The notes under the pieces are model-generated. The model worked only from the letters and a program-made list of their open reading frames with translations, ran no database searches and was not told the DNA's origin. This document shows positions 1 to 5,306 of a stretch of DNA of 5,306 nt, piece after piece. Position 1 is the first letter of the stretch. Each line of letters starts with the position of its first letter. This DNA comes from Actinomycetota bacterium (GTDB taxonomy: Bacteria; Actinomycetota; Actinomycetes; Nanopelagicales; Nanopelagicaceae): NCBI GenBank assembly GCA_016870855.1, contig VGAF01000078.1, positions 1-5,306 of the forward strand, in the 5' to 3' direction. The translations under genes and the position numbers were made by a program.

Positions 1-507
1 AAAGAGTTAGCTATTTGGATGCGCGATAGAGATGTATTGCTCCCGCGAGGCGCAATGACCGCTCACCACATTGATTCACATGACACATTTTGGTGGCCAT
101 CGTGGGGAATTAAATGGCGACGCGAACAATTTGGACTGGAAATGACCCAACTACTTACTTGCATCTTCGGATCCCTACCTGGTCCATTTATGATGTTCAT
201 AGGTGGCGAGGTAGGAATAGAGCACTTATTGCCTAAGATTTCAGAGTATAAGCGAAGTGATGCCTATCGAAACGGCAAGGTGCGCTGGTGGGATTCGGAT
301 TCCACTCCTGAAGAAGTATTTGGAATTTCTTACCAAATCCCAAGTGGATCTAAGACTGTGTTGGTAAATACGAGTGATCATCAAGTACGAGTACCTCTAG
401 AAGCAGATTTGATGGTAAGAGATGTACAAGAACTTGTAGGTAAGGCAAACTTTAAGTCAAGTGAGATTACTTTAGATTCGCACTCAGCAGCGATACTCTC
501 CAGTTAG
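1..507 (+). CDS. Glycoside hydrolase, GH13/alpha-amylase-like, C-terminal part (5' end outside window)
   Basis: The frame is open from the first base, so only the last 168 residues are present and the true start lies upstream. The visible part fits the end of an alpha-amylase-type barrel plus its C-terminal beta domain. A His-Ile-Asp-Ser-His-Asp motif at nt 67-84 resembles GH13 conserved region IV (usually Asn-His-Asp), whose Asp stabilises the transition state. About 30 residues later, the stretch at nt 169-222 (GSLPGPFMMFIGGEVGIE) resembles the PGTP-x-x-YxGEE-x-G segment that follows region IV in GH13. The last 50 or so residues alternate hydrophobic residues like a beta sandwich. The nucleophile and acid/base would be upstream and cannot be checked. 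Only 8 nt separate its stop from the next ATG, so it is probably co-transcribed and may supply the sugar that the following genes degrade. GH36 or another clan is possible. Substrate and cellular location are unknown. Confidence 0.55.
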   Translation, partial: KELAIWMRDRDVLLPRGAMTAHHIDSHDTFWWPSWGIKWRREQFGLEMTQLLTCIFGSLPGPFMMFIGGEVGIEHLLPKISEYKRSDAYRNGKVRWWDSDSTPEEVFGISYQIPSGSKTVLVNTSDHQVRVPLEADLMVRDVQELVGKANFKSSEITLDSHSAAILSS

Positions 508-511
508 GGGG
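506..511 (+). promoter_or_regulatory. Ribosome binding site of the dehydrogenase gene
   Basis: AGGGGG starts inside the stop codon of the upstream gene and ends 4 nt before the ATG at 516. It decides the start: the in-frame TTG at 513 would lie only 1 nt from this site, which is too close, so ATG 516 is preferred. Confidence 0.6.
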
Positions 512-515
512 ATTG

Positions 516-1235
516 ATGAGTCGAGTAGCGGTTGTAACGGGCGCTTCTGGCGGTATGGGGCGCGCTACTGTCAAGGAGTTTAAATCCAAGGGGTATGTAG
601 TCATAGGAATAGATTCCAAGAGTGGCAACGCTGAATGTGATCACTTTTTTGAAGGCGATATCTGCGATGAAAGCCTTTGGAGCGCAATCGCAACTGCTAT
701 CTCACAACAGTACGGCAACGTAGATGCTCTAGTAAATATTGCGGGTCGGAACTACTTGTCCTTGATTGACTCTGCTGATCTCGAACAATGGCGGAATATG
801 TTTGAAGTTAATGTCATAGGAATGGTGACTTCAATAAAGCATCTCAAGAAATTACTAGATAAAGGCGAAGCACCAGCAATCGTTAATATGAGTTCGATTT
901 CTGGCTACATAGGCTCGATTGGTTACGCGGCATACTGCAGCACGAAAGGGGCCGTCGACTCGTTAACAAAATCGCTGGCGTTAGAGCTTGCTCCGAAGAT
1001 TCGCGTCAATGCCATTGCGCCCGGTTGGATTGAGACGCCCTTTACCGTTGAGGGGCTAGAAGAATCAGCCGATCCAGTTGCGTATCGTCGCGATGTGGAG
1101 TCGATGCATGCGCTAAATCGAGTTGGCACACCTGAAGAGATTGCCAAATCTATATTTTGGATGTGCTCATCTGAATCATCTTTTATGACCGGCTCTGTAG
1201 TCATTGTTGATGGTGGCTACATGATTAAGAATTGA
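516..1235 (+). CDS. SDR family NAD-dependent sugar dehydrogenase (putative)
   Basis: A 239-residue classical short-chain dehydrogenase/reductase of normal family length, with no signal peptide, so cytoplasmic. The Rossmann glycine motif TGASGGMG is at residues 8-15. Asp33 at the end of strand beta2 favours NAD(H) over NADP(H). The usual NNAG motif reads NIAG (74-77). The catalytic tetrad is Asn99, Ser127, Tyr140 and Lys144 (YCSTK), and a TGS..VDGG tail closes the fold. Neighbours encode a lactonase, KDG kinase and KDPG aldolase, so the inferred job is oxidation of an aldose to its lactone. An alternative is a KduD- or DEH-reductase-like enzyme acting on a uronate-derived keto sugar, which would also feed the kinase. 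SDR sequence alone does not fix the substrate. ATG 516 is chosen over TTG 513 on Shine-Dalgarno spacing. The aldolase gene follows after 7 nt. Confidence 0.88.
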   Translation: MSRVAVVTGASGGMGRATVKEFKSKGYVVIGIDSKSGNAECDHFFEGDICDESLWSAIATAISQQYGNVDALVNIAGRNYLSLIDSADLEQWRNMFEVNVIGMVTSIKHLKKLLDKGEAPAIVNMSSISGYIGSIGYAAYCSTKGAVDSLTKSLALELAPKIRVNAIAPGWIETPFTVEGLEESADPVAYRRDVESMHALNRVGTPEEIAKSIFWMCSSESSFMTGSVVIVDGGYMIKN

Positions 1236-1242
1236 ACGCGCT

Positions 1243-1851
1243 ATGGAGATACTAGGCAAGAACCGAGTCATTCCGGTCCTCGTGATTGAAGATGCTTCGT
1301 GGGCAAGTGAGCTTGGAAAGTGTCTTCTGGATTCGGGAGTTTCTATAGTTGAAGTAACGCTCCGTACCGATGCCAGTTGGCAAGCTATCGAAACAATGAA
1401 AAACATAAGTGGTCTAATCGTTGGCATGGGTTCGGTTTCGAAAGAAATTGACTTGGATCGAGGCAAAGACTTGGGAGTTGAGTTTGCTGTCTCAGCGGGA
1501 TTAAGAAACGACCTTGTTTTAAAAGCGAGAGCGTTAGGCATTCCCTATCTCCCTGGAGTTGCTACACCCTCCGAAGTCCTCTCGGGCATTGGCCTATCAC
1601 TTGAGATTCTCAAATGGTTTCCTGCTGAAACCCTGGGAGGAATTAGTGCCCTTAAGGCCATATCTGCCCCGTTCCCTAAAGCTCGATTCATTCCTACGGG
1701 CGGCATTACCCAGGAGAATGCCGGTCAATATCTGCAAGAGAAATCCGTCTTAGCCGTAGGAGGAAGCTGGATGTTTCCAAAATCGGCAATGTCAGAGAAG
1801 AATCTGCCCGAAATCGCGCGGCTTGCGGCTCAGGCTGCAAGATTGAATTAG
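1243..1851 (+). CDS. eda: 2-dehydro-3-deoxy-phosphogluconate (KDPG) aldolase
   Basis: A 202-residue class I aldolase, close to the usual length of about 210. It cleaves KDPG to pyruvate and glyceraldehyde-3-phosphate in the cytoplasm. Recognisable family blocks are RVIPVLVI (8-15), EVTLRT (37-42, Glu37 matching the general base Glu45 of E. coli Eda), GMGSV (61-65, GAGTV in E. coli), KWFPAE (124-129, Lys124 being the Schiff-base lysine), PTGGI (151-155) and GGSW (173-176). Thr152 and Ser175 match the KDPG-type pocket. The galacto-specific paralogue (DgoA) is expected to differ at the Thr, so KDPG is preferred over KDPGal, with moderate certainty. No good Shine-Dalgarno sequence precedes the ATG, and the gap to the upstream stop is 7 nt, so translation is probably coupled to the dehydrogenase gene. 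The stop codon is shared with the ribosome binding site of the kinase gene. Confidence 0.93.
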   Translation: MEILGKNRVIPVLVIEDASWASELGKCLLDSGVSIVEVTLRTDASWQAIETMKNISGLIVGMGSVSKEIDLDRGKDLGVEFAVSAGLRNDLVLKARALGIPYLPGVATPSEVLSGIGLSLEILKWFPAETLGGISALKAISAPFPKARFIPTGGITQENAGQYLQEKSVLAVGGSWMFPKSAMSEKNLPEIARLAAQAARLN

Positions 1852-1854
1852 GAG
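1850..1854 (+). promoter_or_regulatory. Ribosome binding site of the sugar kinase gene
   Basis: AGGAG overlaps the aldolase stop codon (TAG at 1849-1851) and ends 6 nt before ATG 1861, an ideal spacing. The in-frame TTG at 1858 would have only 3 nt, so ATG 1861 is the likely start. Confidence 0.7.
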
Positions 1855-1860
1855 CAATTG

Positions 1861-2949
1861 ATGAAGATAAAGAGTGATGCTCGATTCGATCTAGTCTCTT
1901 TGGGAGAGGTGATGCTTCGCCTTGACCCGGGTAATAGTCGTGTTCGTACAGCACGGAGCTTTTATCTTTGGGAAGGCGGGGGAGAGTACAACGTCGCGCG
2001 CGGTCTTCGTAAGTGTTTTGGTTTAAAGACGGGAATTCTTACTGCACTTGCAGATAACGAAGTTGGACGACTTGTAGAGGATCTGATTCTTCAGGGAGGC
2101 GTGAATACCGAGAAAATAATCTGGCGTAACTTTGATGGCGTTGGGCGCGAGGTCAGAAATGGGCTTAACTTTACGGAACGTGGATTTGGCGTAAGAGGTG
2201 CGGTCGGCGTATCTGACCGAGGCAATACAGCGGTCTCTCAGCTAAAACCTGGCGACTTTGATTTTGGTGAGGTTTTTCAAAAAGAAGGTTCGCGCTGGTT
2301 GCACACAGGTGGAATCTTTGCCGCTCTCTCATCTTCCACAGCCGAAGTTGCCTACGAGGCCGCATCAAGCGCTCGCGCAAACGGCACAATTGTTTCTTAT
2401 GACCTTAATTACCGACCGAGCTTATGGAAGTCAATCGGAGGTAAAGCGAAAGCGCAGGAAGTAAATCAGCGACTTGCCAGTACCGTCGATGTTTTGATTG
2501 GCAACGAAGAAGACTTTGAAGTTGCTCTTGGAATTGAAATTGAAGGTTCGGATGGCTCATATAAGAAATTAGATCTTGACGCCTATAAGAAGATGATTGA
2601 AGCGACTAGTAGAAAGTACCCAAATCTCGAGGTAATCGCAGTTACGTTACGAACTGTCAAGAGTGCAAGTCTCAACGATTGGACTGGAGTTGCCTGGTCC
2701 AAGAGCGAAGGATTTATTGTGGGTAAGAGTTATGAAGACTTAGAGATCTTTGATCGAGTGGGCGGTGGCGATAGTTTTGCTTCAGGTCTTATTTTTGGGC
2801 TATTGAATGGAGTCAAGCTCAAAGAAGCCCTTGAGTACGGATTAGCTCACGGGGCTCTAGCAATGACAACCCCCGGTGACACCAGCATGGCAACGCTCGC
2901 TGAGGTGAAGAAGTTAGCTGAAGGGGGCAGCGCTCGAGTTCAGCGATGA
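1861..2949 (+). CDS. kdgK: PfkB-family sugar kinase, probable 2-keto-3-deoxygluconate kinase
   Basis: A 362-residue ribokinase/PfkB-fold kinase, somewhat longer than the typical 300-340. It would phosphorylate 2-keto-3-deoxygluconate with ATP to KDPG, the substrate of the aldolase just upstream. Visible blocks are an N-terminal LGEVMLRLDP strand (14-23), the sugar-binding glycine turn EGGGEYNVARG (38-48), a subfamily segment NGLNFTERGFGVRG (100-113), DLNYRPSLW (181-189, as in KDG kinases), NEED (215-218), and the anion-hole/catalytic motif DRVGGGDSF (298-306) with Asp304 as the catalytic base. DRVGGGD replaces the common DTxGAGD, a variant that I associate with KdgK-like proteins. No signal peptide is seen. 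The gene follows the aldolase by 9 nt and overlaps the lactonase start by ATGA. Substrate specificity comes from family and context, so another keto-deoxy sugar acid cannot be excluded. Confidence 0.88.
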   Translation: MKIKSDARFDLVSLGEVMLRLDPGNSRVRTARSFYLWEGGGEYNVARGLRKCFGLKTGILTALADNEVGRLVEDLILQGGVNTEKIIWRNFDGVGREVRNGLNFTERGFGVRGAVGVSDRGNTAVSQLKPGDFDFGEVFQKEGSRWLHTGGIFAALSSSTAEVAYEAASSARANGTIVSYDLNYRPSLWKSIGGKAKAQEVNQRLASTVDVLIGNEEDFEVALGIEIEGSDGSYKKLDLDAYKKMIEATSRKYPNLEVIAVTLRTVKSASLNDWTGVAWSKSEGFIVGKSYEDLEIFDRVGGGDSFASGLIFGLLNGVKLKEALEYGLAHGALAMTTPGDTSMATLAEVKKLAEGGSARVQR

Positions 2950-3818
2950 GCGTTGACCTAGCTCTCCGCATCCATGCCGAGGTTGGCGAAGGCCCACTTT
3001 GGGATAGTGATGCACAAGAGTTGATTTTCATAGATGTTACTCAAGGCGAGATTCATAGATTTAATCCCGTAAACAAGAGGGTCTCCTCCTTAAATATCGG
3101 AATACATATTGGCGCCGTTGGCCTGATGGATGACAAGCGATACATCGCGGCTGTAAGAGATGGTTTTGCAACCATCGATAACTCAACTGGAGAGATCAGC
3201 TACGTTGAAAGAGTCCTTGATGATGAAGGTATTAGATTTAATGATGGTAAGTGCGATCCATTTGGTAATTTCATCGCGGGAACTATGCGGTATGAACCCG
3301 CGATGGGAACTGCTCAACTTTATTCACTCGATTCAAGCGGACATGTTAAGTCTTTGCTATCTGGTGTAGGACTAAGTAATGGACTCTGTTGGGATGCCAC
3401 CGGCGAAAAACTCTTCTATATTGATACTTTGACAAGACAAGTTGTGATGTTTCATTATGATCAAGAGTTGGGAATTGTCGGTGAAAGAAAAGTCATATAT
3501 GAATTTGCTCAAGGAAGTGGCTCGCCAGATGGCATGACGATTGATCTAGACGGAAACTTGTGGGTCGCGCTTTGGGGAGGATCTAGGGTTGCCAAGATAA
3601 GTCCTAAGGGGGAACTCATAAGTGAATTGCCCTTGCCAGTAAGTCAACCAACAAGTGTGATTTTCGGCGGAAGAAATTTCGATAGACTCTTTATAACATC
3701 TGCAAGCTACAAGCTCAGTGAAGTAACTTTGTATAACGAACCTCTGGCCGGCTCGTTGTTTGTAGCGGATGTTGGAGTTTCGGGTAGGGAGGAAGCGAAG
3801 TTCTCGTTAACGCGATAG
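2946..3818 (+). CDS. SMP-30/gluconolactonase/regucalcin-family sugar lactonase
   Basis: A 290-residue six-bladed beta-propeller of the SMP-30 (gluconolaconase/LRE-like) family, close to the usual length of about 300. It would hydrolyse an aldonolactone to the free sugar acid. Compared with regucalcin, the metal ligands are present: Glu15 in GEGPLW, Asn145 in LSNGL and Asp195 in SPDGM. Substrate-side residues Arg97 and Asn99 sit in RFNDGKCDP. There is no signal peptide, so it is cytoplasmic. The start overlaps the kinase stop as ATGA. The nearest purine-rich stretch (AAGGGGG, 2921-2927) is 18 nt upstream and too far away, so translation probably relies on re-initiation by ribosomes leaving the kinase gene. 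Context suggests that it opens the lactone made by the SDR enzyme. The last 12 nt overlap the 3' end of the opposing gene. Arabinolactonase or another lactone specificity is possible. Confidence 0.92.
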   Translation: MSVDLALRIHAEVGEGPLWDSDAQELIFIDVTQGEIHRFNPVNKRVSSLNIGIHIGAVGLMDDKRYIAAVRDGFATIDNSTGEISYVERVLDDEGIRFNDGKCDPFGNFIAGTMRYEPAMGTAQLYSLDSSGHVKSLLSGVGLSNGLCWDATGEKLFYIDTLTRQVVMFHYDQELGIVGERKVIYEFAQGSGSPDGMTIDLDGNLWVALWGGSRVAKISPKGELISELPLPVSQPTSVIFGGRNFDRLFITSASYKLSEVTLYNEPLAGSLFVADVGVSGREEAKFSLTR

Positions 3819-5255
3819 AGCAGCGAGAGCGCGCTTGTGTACCTTTGTGTCTTTACCGGCGTACCAAGATACCCACTTAGCGGCAGCTATTAGGAAATTC
3901 CATTTATCTGGATGCGTTGATTCACGGAATTCTTCTAAACAGGAATGGAGGTGCTTAACATTGTGCATCAAAGTTCCATCATCAGAGCAGGCAATCTCAA
4001 CTAGAAGGGCAATCAAAGGTTGCGCAGAAAGCCCCAAGTTTCGATAAGCCGCGACAGCCGCGGTGGTGCGCCTTGCATCATGGTCATAAATAGCAGCACG
4101 AAGCTCTTCTAATAGTTCGCGGTCGTTCTTTCCATTAATCGCTTCAACATCCTCTTGGTATGGATATGCGCGTGCCGGCTCAAAAGGTACAAACTCAAAC
4201 TTCTCATTCAAGATGCTCGGGCCACGCTCTAGCAAGCAACCGCCCATAACGACTGCAATCGCGCGGGTTCTTGGAGACATATGGCGCAGAGATGCTCTTA
4301 GTACATTCAATGTGGTTCCGATGTGGACCGGTGCCACTTCGCGACTTACCGCGTCGTAATCTTGATGAGGTACTGGGTCAACTTGAAGATACATATCGCA
4401 AGCCGCTAGCGAGAGGGCAGAGATCACGGTATCGGCACTTGCTCCGCCTTCGGAGAGAGCGCGAGCAACCGCTTCTGGTCTATCGCTCGGTTTGGAGTTG
4501 AGGAATTCAAGGCGCAATCTTGAAACTTGTTCTGGATTCTTATCGCCAAGTGAGACTTTGTTTGCTAATCCAAATCTAGCCACAAGTTCACTCGATTTTT
4601 CATATGGAGCAAGATTCCTTGGGAAGGTACATGAGTAACGAAGCGTCCCACGTAACATCGTGAGGCCAGACTCCCAACCAGTTAGCTCCATCATGTCCAG
4701 CGAAAGAGCGGGAGTAATTAAAGTGTGATCATCAGTGACGATCCCCTCTAAACCGATATCTAAAAGTAAATCGATAACTTCTTCTCTCTTCATACGCTTA
4801 GTAAGCCCGACGAGGCGATGATCTGCACGCATCCACTCTCCAAGTCGAACATCCGCTCTGAGCTGCGCAGTGCTTTCCTCAACGGTGCCTTCAGAAATTC
4901 CCCAGACATCAAAGAGTTCATATGGAGCAAAGCACGGGTCATGCAGGTCGGTAACTACTTGAGCTAACGCTTGAATCAACATAATGCGCTGAATCTCTTC
5001 TGGTTGCCCAACTGCTGATTGACGAGCGTCTTCGCAACCAATCATCGCGTGTGATACAAAGCCAAGCAGGTTACGTGCCTGATTACTCACGTACTTTGCT
5101 GCCGTAAGCGCGCCAGCGGCCCAGAGGTCATCCATCGGTACGCCTCTGTCCAGAGCCGCGAGAGTATTTTCAACGATTGTTTCTGGTCTTTCGTGGCGCA
5201 ACCAATTAATTAACTCTTCCCGGGAGCTGGTCAAAGTTGCTTGTGCGCCTGACAT
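3807..5255 (-). CDS. Unrecognised helical repeat protein (482 residues)
   Basis: I do not recognise a named family. The protein is almost all predicted helix, soluble, with no signal peptide or membrane segment. It contains about four divergent repeats. Each has a helix block of the form G-x3-[D/Q]-x-[L/V/H]-x (Gly38, 171, 271, 408), followed by a segment ending R-x-[S/T] (Arg78/Ser80, Arg202/Thr204, Arg320/Ser322, Arg444/Ser446). In repeats 1, 3 and 4 a His lies exactly 9 residues before that Arg (His69, 311, 435); repeat 2 has Gly193 there. This suggests an ancient duplication and a HEAT-like or toroidal fold, possibly with His clustered at one site. Unverified memory links the first block to uncharacterised His-containing proteins of planctomycetes. 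ATG 5255 is chosen because a -10-like TATCTT lies 6 nt upstream (leaderless start). The frame stays open to the window edge, with TTG at 5285, so an upstream start is possible. Confidence 0.7.
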   Translation of the reverse strand: MSGAQATLTSSREELINWLRHERPETIVENTLAALDRGVPMDDLWAAGALTAAKYVSNQARNLLGFVSHAMIGCEDARQSAVGQPEEIQRIMLIQALAQVVTDLHDPCFAPYELFDVWGISEGTVEESTAQLRADVRLGEWMRADHRLVGLTKRMKREEVIDLLLDIGLEGIVTDDHTLITPALSLDMMELTGWESGLTMLRGTLRYSCTFPRNLAPYEKSSELVARFGLANKVSLGDKNPEQVSRLRLEFLNSKPSDRPEAVARALSEGGASADTVISALSLAACDMYLQVDPVPHQDYDAVSREVAPVHIGTTLNVLRASLRHMSPRTRAIAVVMGGCLLERGPSILNEKFEFVPFEPARAYPYQEDVEAINGKNDRELLEELRAAIYDHDARRTTAAVAAYRNLGLSAQPLIALLVEIACSDDGTLMHNVKHLHSCLEEFRESTHPDKWNFLIAAAKWVSWYAGKDTKVHKRALAALSR

Positions 5256-5261
5256 AGGAGA

Positions 5262-5267
5262 AAGATA
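5262..5267 (-). promoter_or_regulatory. Possible -10 box for a leaderless transcript of the - strand gene
   Basis: On the - strand TATCTT (TAnnnT pattern) ends 6 nt before ATG 5255, the geometry of leaderless actinobacterial promoters in which transcription starts at the A of ATG. There is no Shine-Dalgarno sequence before this ATG, which fits. No good -35 hexamer is found at 16-18 nt, so the call is weak. It would be wrong if translation starts upstream. Confidence 0.3.
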
Positions 5268-5277
5268 CCGAGATGTT

Positions 5278-5292
5278 CCGAGCAACGCTCGG
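5278..5292. repeat. Perfect inverted repeat, possible operator
   Basis: CCGAGC and GCTCGG form perfect 6-bp arms around a 3-nt AAC centre. It lies 10 bp upstream of the candidate -10 box of the - strand gene, overlapping where a -35 element would be, a typical place for a repressor or activator site. Arms of this size arise by chance about once per several kilobases, and the site would be coding if the gene starts upstream, so only the position makes it interesting. Confidence 0.3.
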
Positions 5293-5306
5293 TGAGACTT
5301 TCTAGA

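Noticed and set aside
923..1541. Open - strand frames opposite the dehydrogenase and aldolase genes (923-1204 and 1176-1541)
   Set aside because: They lie antisense to two well-supported enzymes, show no recognisable motif and have low-complexity Ser/Arg composition typical of antisense reading.
2921..2927. AAGGGGG as ribosome binding site of the lactonase gene
   Set aside because: It is 18 nt from ATG 2946, beyond functional spacing; the ATGA overlap gives a better explanation.
3806..3811. GTTAAC palindrome at the convergent stop codons
   Set aside because: A 6-bp palindrome is expected by chance many times in the window. It contains the TAA stop on the - strand and coding bases on the + strand, so no extra role is needed.
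4049..4063. GC-rich hairpin (CCGCG, 5-nt loop, CGCGG) downstream of the lactonase gene, considered as its terminator
   Set aside because: The stem is only 5 bp, there is no T-run after it, it lies 231 nt past the stop, and it encodes an Ala/Arg-rich helix of the - strand protein, which explains the GC richness.
4271..4501. Open + strand frame antisense to the repeat protein
   Set aside because: The product is rich in Arg and Leu with no motif or ribosome binding site, and the - strand frame is long and has a coherent repeat structure.

Overview
The window is a compact, almost gap-free bacterial segment of moderate GC (a little under 50% by eye). Five tightly packed genes on the + strand face one long gene on the - strand. 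Gaps inside the + strand run are 8, 7, 9 and -4 nucleotides, so it reads as one operon. The short spacers, ATGA coupling, a possible leaderless start and the kinase subfamily suggest a streamlined actinobacterium, perhaps a freshwater type. This placement is an inference with low to moderate confidence, and no marker gene is present to settle it.

Layout. 1-507 is the 3' end of a glycoside hydrolase that looks like the GH13 / alpha-amylase superfamily. 516-1235 is a classical NAD-type short-chain dehydrogenase. 1243-1851 is a KDPG aldolase (Eda family). 1861-2949 is a PfkB-family sugar kinase, most likely 2-keto-3-deoxygluconate (KDG) kinase. 2946-3818 is an SMP-30/regucalcin-type sugar lactonase. 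3807-5255 on the - strand (possibly starting further upstream) is an all-helical protein of unrecognised function built from about four divergent repeats. Its 3' end overlaps the lactonase by 12 nt, tail to tail.

How the genes fit together. The + strand set reads as a semi-phosphorylative Entner-Doudoroff-type route. A glycoside hydrolase would release a sugar, the dehydrogenase would oxidise it to a lactone, and the SMP-30 enzyme would open the lactone to an aldonate. A sugar-acid dehydratase would make KDG, the kinase would phosphorylate it to KDPG, and the aldolase would split that to pyruvate and glyceraldehyde-3-phosphate. The dehydratase is not in the window and would have to lie upstream or elsewhere. 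The sugar itself cannot be read from the sequence. The - strand gene is not obviously part of this pathway. No tRNA, rRNA, CRISPR array, insertion sequence or convincing terminator was seen.
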